Assembly: GCF_900177765.1 (NCBI RefSeq)
Contig: NZ_FXWI01000003.1
Coordinates: forward strand, 124,001-188,000
Reading direction: 5' to 3'
DNA: 64,000 bases
Origin: Agreia sp. VKM Ac-1783
GTDB taxonomy: Bacteria > Actinomycetota > Actinomycetes > Actinomycetales > Microbacteriaceae
Numbering within the stretch: position 1 is the first letter of the stretch; every line of letters starts with the position of its first letter. This document shows positions 52,448 through 61,327 of this stretch, piece by piece. The translations under genes were made by a program, and so were the position numbers. Below the pieces are notes generated by a model, which saw only the letters and a list, made by a program, of their open reading frames with translations, had not been told where the DNA came from and did not search any database.

Positions 52448-52764
52448 CAGAGCTGGCCCTGGTAGCTGCTTCCCGCAGGAATCGGCGACAGCAGGGTGAT
52501 CTCGGGCGCCGACTCGAGCAGGCCGACCAGGGTCGCATTCATGCGCGCCACGATGTCACCCGCTCCGTGGGCCTCGAGATCCGCGGCAGAGCTCCACTTC
52601 TCGAGCATGATGATCGTTCCATCGGGAGCGTCATGAATCGCGTAGAGCTCGCATCCGGTCTCGGTGTGCACCTCGGCGATACCCGCCGAGAGAGCCTTCA
52701 CGAGTTCGTCGCGCGCGCCGGCGACCGGGCGGAAAGTGACGGTGACGACGACTGCTTCAGACAT
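52447..52764 (-). CDS. Antibiotic-biosynthesis-monooxygenase (ABM)-fold protein
   Basis: A 105-residue dimeric alpha/beta-barrel-type protein: VVVTVTFRPVAGARDELVKALSAGI, TGCELYAIHDAPDGTIIMLEKWSSAADLEAH (in overlapping parts) and a short C-terminal tail. The fold includes monooxygenases, mutarotase-like and autoinducer-processing proteins, so the name does not define the reaction. It overlaps the LacI gene by eight bases and the kinase gene by one. Confidence 0.85.
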   Translation of the reverse strand: MSEAVVVTVTFRPVAGARDELVKALSAGIAEVHTETGCELYAIHDAPDGTIIMLEKWSSAADLEAHGAGDIVARMNATLVGLLESAPEITLLSPIPAGSSYQGQL

Positions 52765-53797
52765 GGGACTCCTGGGGGTCGGGTGCAGCGCTGCTGCTGC
52801 GCGAAACGAACTCGGCCTGCACCTCGACGAACCGCGGGCCAACGGGGAGCTTGCCCTGCATGCGGCCCAGAACGAGATCAACGGAGTGCCGAGCCAGCAT
52901 ATCGATGGGCTGCCGGATGACGCTGAGCGGCGGCGTGACCAGCTCTGTCCACGGATTGTCGTCGAAGACGATCACCGAGAGCTCGCGCGGGATCTCGACG
53001 CCCATCTGGTAGAGCTGGCGCATGCTCGACTGCACCTGGGCGGTGTTCGCGACGAGCAGCGCCGTCGGCCTCTCGACGAGAGGCAGGGCCAGCAGCGCGG
53101 CCACGGCGTCGGCCCCTGCATCGCCGCGGAACGGCACGCCGCGAATAAGGGCGGGGTCGATCGGGATGCCTGCGGCCGTCAGCGCGGACTGGTACCCGGC
53201 TACACGGGCGGCTCCCGTCGAGGTGCTGAGGGGGCCGGAGATCACGGCGACACGGCGATGGCCGAGGGCGATCAGATGCTGGGTCGCGCTGGCGGCCGAG
53301 GCCTCGTTCTGGATGCTGACGACGTCGGTGTTCTGGAGCGACGCGATCGATCGGTCGACGAACACGAGGTCGACGCCCACGTCTTGCAGTCGCGACCACT
53401 GATCGATGTTGTCGCCCGTGGGGGTCGCGATGACGCCACCCACCGACCGGTCGAGCAGCGTCGCGAGCGTCTCGGCCTCGATGTGCGGGTCCTCCTGGGT
53501 GGTCGTGAGCACGACCTGAACCCCGCGGCCCCTCGCCTCCCAGACGATCCGGTCGGCCAGACGAGCGAAGAAGGGATTGGTGAGGTCGGCCAGCATGAGG
53601 CCGATGGTGAGGCCCGCACCGTTGAGCTCTCGGGCGGCCGCGCGCGGGCGGAAACCCAGTTCGGCGATGGCCGCGACGACCTTCTCTCGGGTGGCGACCG
53701 CGACCGGCCCCGAGCCGTCGTTGAGCACGCGCGACACGACAGACACGGAGACGCCAGCGGTCGCCGCGACGTCTCGGATGGTCGGTGCCTTCTTCAC
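52757..53797 (-). CDS. LacI-family regulator of the sugar/sugar-acid locus
   Basis: A 346-residue LacI/GalR regulator with a helix-turn-helix at the very start (TIRDVAATAGVSVSVVSRVLND), the hinge PRAAARELNG and an effector domain. The frame is open to 53896, but GTG at 53797 is preceded by AAGGGGT and begins where relatives begin. It is divergent from the oxidoreductase/ABC operon, and a palindromic site overlaps that operon's predicted promoter, so it most likely represses it in the absence of an inducing sugar. Confidence 0.9.
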   Translation of the reverse strand: MKKAPTIRDVAATAGVSVSVVSRVLNDGSGPVAVATREKVVAAIAELGFRPRAAARELNGAGLTIGLMLADLTNPFFARLADRIVWEARGRGVQVVLTTTQEDPHIEAETLATLLDRSVGGVIATPTGDNIDQWSRLQDVGVDLVFVDRSIASLQNTDVVSIQNEASAASATQHLIALGHRRVAVISGPLSTSTGAARVAGYQSALTAAGIPIDPALIRGVPFRGDAGADAVAALLALPLVERPTALLVANTAQVQSSMRQLYQMGVEIPRELSVIVFDDNPWTELVTPPLSVIRQPIDMLARHSVDLVLGRMQGKLPVGPRFVEVQAEFVSRSSSAAPDPQESHV

Positions 53798-53889
53798 AGG
53801 ACCCCTTCGTCGTCGGTGTGGTTTTCGCTCGCGTCTCCGTTGCCACAGCTTAGGGTGCAAGCCCTTTTCTGAGCGTTCGATTCGGTCTG

Positions 53890-53919
53890 TTGACACATCG
53901 TATCAGCCGGTGGTACAAA
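53890..53919 (+). promoter_or_regulatory. Promoter of the oxidoreductase/sugar ABC operon
   Basis: TTGACA (53890-53895), a perfect -35 box, is followed after 18 bp by TACAAA (53914-53919). Confidence 0.7.
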
Positions 53920-53937
53920 AGTGGTACCGGTTCCACT
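53920..53937. promoter_or_regulatory. LacI-type operator
   Basis: AGTGGTACCGGTTCCACT is an imperfect palindrome centred on ACCGGT, with two mismatched positions. It lies immediately downstream of the -10 box, at the expected transcription start. The adjacent LacI regulator is the likely ligand. Confidence 0.7.
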
Positions 53938-54036
53938 CCGGATGAATTTCAACCGAATCACACGTGACGAGGATGTCGTGAGGCCACCGCCGCCTCTGCT
54001 CCTCCGACACGAATCGCACGGATCAGAGAGGTCAAC

Positions 54037-55389
54037 GTGAATCTGCACAAACTGCTCGAAGAACGAGAGCGCGAGGGCAAGCCCATCCGCATCGGGCTCA
54101 TCGGCGCCGGACGCTACGGCACCATGTACCTCTCGCAGGCCCGCAACATTCCGGGCGTGCATGTCGTGGCGATCGCCGACATCAACGTCGAGCGGGCGAA
54201 GGGAGCCTTCGCGCTCGTCGACTGGCCCGCAGACCAGATGGCGGCGGACATCCCCGAGGCGCTGGCCAACCGCACGACCACGATCGTGGCGGACGCCTCG
54301 CTGCTCTTCGACGCCGACATCGACGTGATCGTCGAGGCGACCGGAAACCCGATCGTCGGAATCCGGCACGCGCTCGCCTCGATCGAGACGGGCAAGCACA
54401 TCATCATGGTCACGGTCGAGGCGGATGCCCTGGCGGGGCCGGCCCTGCAGAAACGCGCCGAGAAGGCCGGGGTCGTGTACTCGATGGCCTACGGCGACCA
54501 GCCCGCGCTCATCATGGAGCTCGTCGACTGGGCCCGCACAAGCGGCTTCGACGTGGTCTGCGCCGGCAAGGGCGCGAAGTTCCTCGAGCACTACCACCAG
54601 ATGAACCCCGACAACGTCTGGGAGAACTGGGAGTTCTCGAAGGAGCTCACCGACTCCGGTCAGCTCAACCCCTACATGCACACGAGCTTCCGCGACGGCA
54701 CCAAGGCCGCCATCGAGATGGCCGCCGTGGCCAACGCTGCGGGGCTCGTTCCCTCAGACGAAGGCCTCACCTTCACGCCCGGCGACGTCGAGGAGATCGC
54801 GACGATCAGTCGCCCCGCGTCGCTCGGTGGAGCCCTGGCCCACGAGGGAACGGTCGACGTGATGTCGAGCGTCAACCGCGACGGCTCCTGGATTCCTCAC
54901 AACACCCAGGAGGGTGTCTACGTGGTCGTGAAGGCGACCAACGCCTACGTCTCGACGTGCTTCGACGAGTACCCATGGCATCCAGACCCCACCAAGCAGT
55001 ACGCGGCGCTCTATCGCCCGTATCACTACGTGGGTCTCGAGCTGAACGTGTCGATCGCGAACGCCGCACTGCGCGGCATCTCGACCGGCCAGCCCGAAGG
55101 CTTCTACGGAGACGTCGTCGCGACCGCGAAGAAGGACTTGAAGGCCGGCGAGTTCCTCGACGGCGAAGGCGGCTACACCGTCTACGGCAAGCTCGTCTCG
55201 GCGAAGCACTCCGTGGCCACCGGTGCACTGCCTGTCGCCCTCGCCCACCACGTCGAACTCCGCAACGACGTCGCCCAGGGCGAGACCGTCGGCTGGGACG
55301 ACGTGATCATGGACGACTCCCTCGCCGAAGCCCTCGAACTGCGCCGCGAAACCGAGGCGCTGCTCGTCGACTCCTCACTCTCCCGCTGA
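54037..55389 (+). CDS. NAD(P)-dependent oxidoreductase with C-terminal SAF-like region (DRL/COG4091 type)
   Basis: A 450-residue protein with an N-terminal Rossmann fold (IRIGLIGAGRYGTMYLSQA), a homoserine-dehydrogenase-like core (DVIVEATGNPIVGIRHA and HIIMVTVEADALAGP) and a C-terminal region with SAF-like features (GEFLDGEGGYTVYGKL). This arrangement is that of COG4091, which includes the Brucella DXP-reductoisomerase-like enzyme (DRL). As I recall, an oxidoisomerase of branched sugar-acid (apionate) breakdown is related. The context here (sugar importer, dehydrogenases, lactonase) argues for a catabolic oxidoreductase or oxidoisomerase rather than isoprenoid synthesis. GTG start; AGAGAGG lies upstream. 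Specific activity is not established. Confidence 0.82.
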   Translation: MNLHKLLEEREREGKPIRIGLIGAGRYGTMYLSQARNIPGVHVVAIADINVERAKGAFALVDWPADQMAADIPEALANRTTTIVADASLLFDADIDVIVEATGNPIVGIRHALASIETGKHIIMVTVEADALAGPALQKRAEKAGVVYSMAYGDQPALIMELVDWARTSGFDVVCAGKGAKFLEHYHQMNPDNVWENWEFSKELTDSGQLNPYMHTSFRDGTKAAIEMAAVANAAGLVPSDEGLTFTPGDVEEIATISRPASLGGALAHEGTVDVMSSVNRDGSWIPHNTQEGVYVVVKATNAYVSTCFDEYPWHPDPTKQYAALYRPYHYVGLELNVSIANAALRGISTGQPEGFYGDVVATAKKDLKAGEFLDGEGGYTVYGKLVSAKHSVATGALPVALAHHVELRNDVAQGETVGWDDVIMDDSLAEALELRRETEALLVDSSLSR

Positions 55390-55578
55390 CCCGAGCGGAA
55401 GAGCCGCGCGGCTCAGAGCCGCATAGCTCAGAGTCAACCGGGGATCATCCGGGGATCGTCCTCCCCTGAACACCCGCATCGGATGCGGCTGCGAGAATCG
55501 ATTTCGAGCAGTCGGCGTGCGGCATTCTCACCCTCATTACCCACAGCACGACAACCTTCCAATGAAGAAAGGGACCTC
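55390..55578. other. Intergenic leader with short repeats
   Basis: The 189-bp gap before the binding-protein gene contains two AGAGCCGC units near 55400-55422, a direct repeat CCGGGGATC(A/G)TCC around 55438-55461, and CCGCATCGGATGCGG near 55474-55488. No promoter or gene was recognised. A weak AAAGGGA precedes the binding-protein ATG. Confidence 0.45.
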
Positions 55579-56634
55579 ATGAAGATCCGCACCCTCGGCG
55601 TCGCCCTGGCCGGAGGAGCAGCACTCGTTCTGCTCGCCGGCTGCACCGCCACACCCGACGGCGACACCGGGTCGGCGACCGGCTCGGCCGGTTCGATCGT
55701 CTCGCTCGTCGACGCATCGAAGACCACCAAGGTCGACGACGTGACCGCCGAGCTCGGAAAGCCCTCCGCTCCCGACAAAGCCAAGCTCTGCTACGTGACC
55801 CGCACCCTCTCGAACGAGTTCTGGGGTTACGAGCGCGACGGATTCGAGAAGCGCGCCAAAGAACTCGGCGTCGACTTCCAGACCTTCGACGTGACAGACG
55901 AGTCGTCGATCACCGAGCAGCTCGACAAGGCGAAGAGCGCCATGAACCAGGGATGCTCCGCCCTCCTCGCGTCGCCCATCTCGGCGACCGGCCTCGACTC
56001 CGTGTTCGAGTCCGCCCTGGCCGACGGCATTCCCGCCATCGTGCTCAACGACGCCAAGAGCTCTGTGCCCGGAGTCGTCTACGTCGGCCCCGACGCGACG
56101 ACGATCGGCGCCACCGCGGCCGACTACATCGCCGAGAAGCTGCCCGATGGCGGCAAGGTCGCGATGATCGAGGGAGACCCCGGCTCGAGCAACGCGATCA
56201 ACCGCGGCGACGGCTTCACCAAGCAGATCGCCACGCACCCGAACCTGCAGATCGTGGCTTCGCAGACGGCCTCGTGGGATCAGACGAAGGCCCAGGAGAT
56301 CGCCACCACGATGCTCACCGCCAACCCCGATATCAAGGCGTTCTACTCGCAGAACGACGGGATGGCCCTGGGCGTGCAGGCCGCCATCGACGCAAAGGGG
56401 CTCACCGGCAAGGTTCTGCTCGTCGGCACCGACGGCATTCCCCAGGCCAAGAAGCAGATCGCCTCGGGCGGGTTCACCGCCACGGTGAGCGAGCTGCCGA
56501 CCACCGAGGGCTCGACCGGCGTCGACGTGGCGCTCTGGCTGCTCGCCGGCAAGAAGGTTCCCGGTTGGGTCGACGTGCCCGCGTTCGTCATCGACAGCGC
56601 GAACGTCGCCGAGTACCCGACCGGCATGCCGTAA
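55579..56634 (+). CDS. Sugar ABC transporter substrate-binding lipoprotein (RbsB/periplasmic-binding-protein type)
   Basis: A 351-residue class-B sugar-binding lipoprotein. The lipobox is LAGC with the lipidated cysteine at residue 22, followed by a Gly/Ser/Thr-rich spacer. The mature part has KLCYVTRTLSNEFWGYERDGFEKRAKELG and GCSALLASPISATGLDSV (each in parts), typical of the ribose/galactose-binding cluster. The frame is open to 55483, but ATG at 55579 gives the signal peptide directly. It delivers its ligand to the ATPase and permease encoded next. Confidence 0.92.
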   Translation: MKIRTLGVALAGGAALVLLAGCTATPDGDTGSATGSAGSIVSLVDASKTTKVDDVTAELGKPSAPDKAKLCYVTRTLSNEFWGYERDGFEKRAKELGVDFQTFDVTDESSITEQLDKAKSAMNQGCSALLASPISATGLDSVFESALADGIPAIVLNDAKSSVPGVVYVGPDATTIGATAADYIAEKLPDGGKVAMIEGDPGSSNAINRGDGFTKQIATHPNLQIVASQTASWDQTKAQEIATTMLTANPDIKAFYSQNDGMALGVQAAIDAKGLTGKVLLVGTDGIPQAKKQIASGGFTATVSELPTTEGSTGVDVALWLLAGKKVPGWVDVPAFVIDSANVAEYPTGMP

Positions 56635-56645
56635 CCGTGCACGAA

Positions 56646-56675
56646 CCGGTGGGCGCCCTCCCCGGCGCCCACCGG
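56646..56675 (+). other. Intra-operon stem-loop downstream of the RbsB-type gene
   Basis: CCGGTGGGCGCC (56646-56657) and GGCGCCCACCGG (56664-56675) form a perfect 12-bp stem with a 6-base loop, 11 bases after the stop and without a T-run. Confidence 0.75.
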
Positions 56676-56749
56676 CATCCACACCCCTCGTCACCGGGCG
56701 CGGGCTGACCGCACCCGACGCACCAGACCGACGCATAGAAAGGTGAACC

Positions 56750-58360
56750 ATGGCCGAGCACTTGCTCGTGGTTCGCGACATCGCCAAATCATTTCCGGGA
56801 GTGCGCGCACTCGACGGCGTGAGCTTCACGCTCGAACGCGGAGAGATCCGCACCCTCGCCGGAGAGAACGGCGCAGGCAAGAGCACCCTTCTGGGAATCC
56901 TCGGTGGCGCGCTGCGACCCGACCGCGGCTCCATCACCATCGACGGTGTGCGCCGCATGGAGTACACGTCGCGCCGCGCCCTCGCCGAGGGTGTGCGCAT
57001 CGCCCAGCAGGAGCCGGCCATCGTGCCGCAGTTGAGCGTCGAACAGAACCTGCTGCTCGGCCTCACCCGCCAGCAGCGCAAGGCGTCGGCCGACGACATC
57101 GACCGGGCGCTGAAAGACGTGGCGCAGATGGGCTTCCCGATGGATGCGCGCACGCCCGTCTCGCGGCTGAGTCCCGCACAGCGGCATGCGCTCACGATCG
57201 CCCGCGCCTTCGCCTTCGGTGCGAAGATCGTCGCGCTCGACGAGCCGACCACGAGCATGCTCGAGCACAACGTGGCCGAGGTGCTTTCGCGGGTCCGCGA
57301 GATCGCCCACGGTCGCGGCGTCGGCGTTATCTACGTGTCGCACAAGATGCCCGAGGTCATGAGCGTCTCCGATACCGTCGTCGTGCTGCGCGACGGCAAA
57401 CCCGCCTTCGACAGACCGATCACCGAGACCTCGTCAGACGACATCGTGCGCCGCATGGTCGGTCGCGAGCTGCTCTCGTTCGAGCGGCAGCATCCGGTCG
57501 ATCCCGCGGCGCCCGTGCACTTCGAGGCGAGCGGCGTGAGCCACGCCACCTCCAGCGCGCCGCTGTCGATCTCGGTCAGAAAGGGCGAGGTGGTCGGCAT
57601 CGCCGGACTCGTCGGCTCTGGTCGCACCGAGTTCCTCCGGTCGATCATCCGGGCCGACGAGGGATCGCGCAGCAGCGTGAGCATCGCGGGCAAGCCGGTG
57701 AAGATCCGCTCTCCGCGCGACAGCCGCACGGCCGGCATCGCCTTCATCCCCGAGGATCGCAAGGCGCAGGGCCTCGTGCTGCAGACTCCGGCCTACGCCA
57801 ACGTCGCCCTCACCGCCGACGGTCAGCTCAACGGCTTCGGCCCGTTCATCAGCAAGAAGAAGCAGATCGCGATGGCCGAGGCGATGGGCAAGCGCATGTC
57901 GCTGCGGCCGGCGAACGTCTCGCTGAATGCCCGGCAGTTCTCGGGCGGAAACCAGCAGAAGCTGGTGATCGCGAAATGGATCTGGCTGGGCGCCACCGTC
58001 TACCTCTTCGACGAGCCCACCAAGGGCGTCGACGTCGGCGGCAAGGTCGAGATCTACGAGCTCATCGACCAGCTCGCCTCGGAGGGCAACGCCGTGATCG
58101 TGGTCTCGAGCGACCTGCCCGAGATCATCTCGATCAGCGACCGCGTGCTCGTGATGCGGGCCGGAGAGTTCGTCTCCGAGCACACCGGCGCCGACATCAA
58201 CGAGCACAGCATCGTGGCCAACGCCATGGGCGTCTCGTCGGAGTCGCCGCAGTCGTCACAGAACGACGCAGCACCCGCTGCTTCCGTCCCCTCCTCAGAC
58301 CGTATTGACCCCGCAGACACCGGCGCCGACGCTTTCGGCGCAGCGAAAGGAACATCATGA
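56750..58360 (+). CDS. Sugar ABC transporter ATPase with two nucleotide-binding domains (RbsA/MglA type)
   Basis: A 536-residue tandem ATPase. Domain 1 has Walker A GENGAGKST, a signature LSPAQRH (degenerate) and Walker B IVALDEPTTSML. Domain 2 has a degenerate Walker A GLVGSGRTE, signature FSGGNQQK and Walker B VYLFDEPTKGVD. This asymmetry is usual for RbsA-type proteins. A Ser/Ala/Asp-rich tail of about 40 residues follows the second domain. The start is supported by AAAGGTG upstream. It overlaps the permease gene by four bases. Confidence 0.93.
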   Translation: MAEHLLVVRDIAKSFPGVRALDGVSFTLERGEIRTLAGENGAGKSTLLGILGGALRPDRGSITIDGVRRMEYTSRRALAEGVRIAQQEPAIVPQLSVEQNLLLGLTRQQRKASADDIDRALKDVAQMGFPMDARTPVSRLSPAQRHALTIARAFAFGAKIVALDEPTTSMLEHNVAEVLSRVREIAHGRGVGVIYVSHKMPEVMSVSDTVVVLRDGKPAFDRPITETSSDDIVRRMVGRELLSFERQHPVDPAAPVHFEASGVSHATSSAPLSISVRKGEVVGIAGLVGSGRTEFLRSIIRADEGSRSSVSIAGKPVKIRSPRDSRTAGIAFIPEDRKAQGLVLQTPAYANVALTADGQLNGFGPFISKKKQIAMAEAMGKRMSLRPANVSLNARQFSGGNQQKLVIAKWIWLGATVYLFDEPTKGVDVGGKVEIYELIDQLASEGNAVIVVSSDLPEIISISDRVLVMRAGEFVSEHTGADINEHSIVANAMGVSSESPQSSQNDAAPAASVPSSDRIDPADTGADAFGAAKGTS

Positions 58361-59400
58361 GCAGCGCAACCCCAGACGGGATCGCCCTGCGACCCCGCCG
58401 GCAGATCAACTTTCAGGCGCTCGGCATCTACATCGCCGCGATCGTTCTCTTCATCGTGCTGGGGCTCCTCAATCCCAACTTCCTGACCGCGGGCAACCTG
58501 CGCGATGTCGCGGTCTCGGCCAGCGTCAACGCCATCATCGGCATCGGTCTCACCTTCGTGATCATCACCGGCGGCATCGATCTGTCGGTCGGCGCCATCG
58601 CCAGCTTCGTAGGCATCGTCAGCGCGACGCTCATGGTGAACGGTGGCATCCCTCCGGCCATGGGCCTGATCGCGGGCATCATCCTCGGTATCGTGTGCGG
58701 CGCTGTGAACGGGCTGCTCATCACCAAGCTCCGACTCCCTCCGTTCATCGCCACCCTCGGAACGATGAGTGTCTTTCAGGGCTGCGCCTACGTCGCGACG
58801 AACGGAAAGCCGGTCTACGACGTGCCGAAGGAGTTCGTGCTGCTTCTGAACAGCTACGTCGTCGGAATCCCGGTCGTCGTCATCGTGGTGGCCGTCGTCG
58901 CCGTCGGCGCGGGCTTGCTTTTGCGCAAGACCGTCTTCGGCCAGAACGTGATCGCCGTGGGCGGCAGCGAAGAGACGGCCTGGCTCTCGGGGGTGCGCGT
59001 GCACCGCGTCAAGATCGCCGTCTACTGCCTGGCCGGTGGCCTCTCGGCGCTGGGTGGCCTCGTGATCGTGGCCCGCATCAACGCGGCGCAACCCGACGCA
59101 GGGTCGCCGTATCAGCTGACCGCCATCGCCGCGGCCGTGATCGGCGGCGCGAACCTCATGGGCGGTGAGGGCCGCATCGCGGGAACCCTCGTCGGCGCCG
59201 TCATCCTCGGCGCGCTCACCAATGGCCTCGTTCTGCTGAACGTTCCGAGCTTCTACGAGCAGATCGTCACCGGACTCGTGGTGCTCATCGCCGTGTCGCT
59301 CGATCAGGGCAGCAAGGGCTGGCCCATGCTGAAGCGCAGCAACAAGAAAGACCTCACCGCGGCTCCGCCGACCGCGTCGACCTCGGCCGTGCGTTCGTGA
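58357..59400 (+). CDS. Sugar ABC transporter permease (RbsC/MglC type)
   Basis: A 347-residue permease with eight to ten hydrophobic segments. The family motif GIGLTFVIITGGIDLSVGAI lies near residues 65-85, and the C-terminal GGANLMGGEGRIAGTLVGA motif is present. The ATG overlaps the ATPase stop. It completes a CUT2-type importer for a monosaccharide or sugar acid. Its stop overlaps the start of the epimerase-family gene, tying uptake to metabolism. Confidence 0.93.
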   Translation: MSSATPDGIALRPRRQINFQALGIYIAAIVLFIVLGLLNPNFLTAGNLRDVAVSASVNAIIGIGLTFVIITGGIDLSVGAIASFVGIVSATLMVNGGIPPAMGLIAGIILGIVCGAVNGLLITKLRLPPFIATLGTMSVFQGCAYVATNGKPVYDVPKEFVLLLNSYVVGIPVVVIVVAVVAVGAGLLLRKTVFGQNVIAVGGSEETAWLSGVRVHRVKIAVYCLAGGLSALGGLVIVARINAAQPDAGSPYQLTAIAAAVIGGANLMGGEGRIAGTLVGAVILGALTNGLVLLNVPSFYEQIVTGLVVLIAVSLDQGSKGWPMLKRSNKKDLTAAPPTASTSAVRS

Positions 59401-60410
59401 CGGGCGCGGCCGGGCCGCTCGCGTCGCTCGACGGCGCCGCCGTCCTCGTGACCGGCGGCTCCGGGCTCATCGGCCGGGCGGCCGTGTCGGCGCTGCTCGC
59501 CGAGGGCGCTCGGGTCACGGTCTTCGATCGTGCGGATGCTCTAGGTTCCGCGCGTGAATCGGTCACGTTCATCGCCGGCGACGTCACCGAGCAGGCCGCC
59601 GTGCGTTCCGCGGTCGCAGACATGGATGCCGTGGTGCACCTGGGCGGGTACGCAGGCCTGGGCATGGCCGACGCCGTCGAGACCTACCGGGTCAACACGA
59701 TCGGAACGTTCACGGTGCTGGCCGAGGCCGCCGCTGCGGGAGTGCGCAAGATCGTCTACGCGTCGAGCATCAACGCGAACGGGTACCCGCTCGGAAGCGA
59801 CGAGGTGCTGCCTCCCGTCTTCCCCTACGACGAAGACGCGGCCCCGCACATCTCCGACGAGTACTCCCTCTCGAAGCTCGCCGGCGAAGACGCCGCCCGC
59901 ATGGTCGCGGCCCGCTGGGGCGTCTCCATCACGGGACTGCGCTTCCCGCTGGTGCGAGACATCACCGTCGACGGCGGGCGCGTCTTCGGCGCGCACGTGA
60001 GGGCGGCTCTCGCCGGCGACCCTCGACGCCAGGCCGCCGAGGGGTGGAGCTACCTCGATGTCTCGGACGCTGGGCGCTCGATCGTCGCCGCGCTCCTGCG
60101 TGACACACCGCCCGCGCCGGGGATCCTCGTCGCCGCGCCCCTTACCTATCTGACGACCCCCACAGAGGAGGCGCTCGATCTGTTCGCGTCGTCGGTCGTG
60201 CGTCGACCCATCGCGGGGCGCGGAGTTGGGCTCGAGTTGCGTCGCTCACGCGAGTTGCTCGGCTTCGAGGCCTCGGTGCTGCTCGACGAGGTGGCGCCGG
60301 AGCAGCTCGTCGACCTGAGCGACTTCGAGCCCGGTTTCGAGCCTGGCCGCGAGCCCGGCTTCGAGCCCGGCGCCGAGCCGGGCCGCGCACGGCGCGAGGC
60401 GCGCGCGTGA
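59397..60410 (+). CDS. NAD-dependent epimerase/dehydratase-family (extended SDR) protein
   Basis: A 337-residue extended short-chain dehydrogenase: nucleotide motif VTGGSGLIG near residue 18, the DVTE segment, the catalytic Ser in YASSIN near residue 123, and Tyr156-x3-Lys160 in DEYSLSK. The size and lack of a nucleotide-sugar signature would suit an aldose or uronate dehydrogenase making a lactone, which the lactonase-like gene product could then open (inference). The C-terminus ends in a Phe/Arg-Glu-Pro-Gly repeat (five FEPG-type units) and an Arg-rich tail, which is unusual. The GTG overlaps the permease stop. Confidence 0.87.
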   Translation: MTGAAGPLASLDGAAVLVTGGSGLIGRAAVSALLAEGARVTVFDRADALGSARESVTFIAGDVTEQAAVRSAVADMDAVVHLGGYAGLGMADAVETYRVNTIGTFTVLAEAAAAGVRKIVYASSINANGYPLGSDEVLPPVFPYDEDAAPHISDEYSLSKLAGEDAARMVAARWGVSITGLRFPLVRDITVDGGRVFGAHVRAALAGDPRRQAAEGWSYLDVSDAGRSIVAALLRDTPPAPGILVAAPLTYLTTPTEEALDLFASSVVRRPIAGRGVGLELRRSRELLGFEASVLLDEVAPEQLVDLSDFEPGFEPGREPGFEPGAEPGRARREARA

Positions 60411-61327
60411 CCGTCGCCGAGGCATCCGGCCGCTCGTCGGCACCGGTCTCGCTGCTCGGGCTCGGCCCGATGGGCGAGCCGATGGCGCGCAGCCTGCTGG
60501 CCGCTCTCGGAGAGCTGACCGTGTGGAATCGCACGGCATCCAAGGCCGATGGCCTGGCTGCGCTCGGCGCCGTCGTCGCGAGCACGCCGCGCGAAGCAGC
60601 AGCCGAGGTGACGCTGACCGTGCTGCCCGATCTCGCGCAGGTTCGGGGGCTGCTTGACGGTGCCGACGGGTTGCTGGCCGGGTGGGCGGAACGCGGCATC
60701 GAGCATCCGGTGCTCGTGGTGCACGGAACGGTCTCACCCGTGGCCGTTGCCGACTTCGCCGCCGAGATGATGCGGCTGCACGGCGTCTCTGTTGTGGATG
60801 CGCCGTTGAGCGGCGGCACGATCGGCGCGCGCGACGGCACGCTCAGCATCATGGTCGGCGCAGACCAGGCGGTGCTGCCGAGGGTTCTTCCTCTCTTCGA
60901 GCACATGGGCACGACCGTGCGCGTTCTGGGTCCGAGCGGAGCCGGCGCCCTCGCGAAGGCGTGCAACCAGATCGTCGTCGCCGGGGTGGTGACGGCGGTG
61001 TCGGAGGCGATGCTGCTGGCCCGCTCAGCGGATCTCGATCTCGCCGTGCTGCGTGAGCTTCTGCAGGGAGGGCTCGCCGCCACGGCGGTGCTGCAGCAGA
61101 AGGGGCAGAACTTCATCGACGAGGACTTCGCGGCCGGCGGCAGCGCCACGAATCAGCTGAAGGACCTGCGCTTCATCGACGAGGCTGCGCGGGCGCGCGG
61201 GCTCGAGCTGCCGGTCACCTCGGCTGTGACCGGGCTGTTCGAGGAGATGATCGACTCGGGTCGCGGCGAGCTCGACCACACGGGGGTCTACCTGACGATC
61301 GAGGAGCACGGAGCGAAGAATGACTGA
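60407..61327 (+). CDS. Beta-hydroxyacid dehydrogenase (6-phosphogluconate dehydrogenase-like)
   Basis: A 306-residue NAD(P)-dependent enzyme. It has the cofactor motif GLGPMGEPMA near residue 21, the substrate-binding DAPLSGGTIGARDGTLSIMVG segment and the catalytic Lys in ALAKACNQIV near residue 185. Relatives oxidise 3-hydroxyisobutyrate, tartronate semialdehyde, threonate and similar acids. It probably oxidises a sugar-acid intermediate in this pathway. It overlaps both neighbours by four and eight bases. Confidence 0.91.
   Translation: MTVAEASGRSSAPVSLLGLGPMGEPMARSLLAALGELTVWNRTASKADGLAALGAVVASTPREAAAEVTLTVLPDLAQVRGLLDGADGLLAGWAERGIEHPVLVVHGTVSPVAVADFAAEMMRLHGVSVVDAPLSGGTIGARDGTLSIMVGADQAVLPRVLPLFEHMGTTVRVLGPSGAGALAKACNQIVVAGVVTAVSEAMLLARSADLDLAVLRELLQGGLAATAVLQQKGQNFIDEDFAAGGSATNQLKDLRFIDEAARARGLELPVTSAVTGLFEEMIDSGRGELDHTGVYLTIEEHGAKND

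Noticed and set aside
54037-55389. Assignment as homoserine dehydrogenase
   Set aside because: The Rossmann part is similar, but the C-terminal SAF-like region and sugar-transport context do not fit amino-acid biosynthesis.
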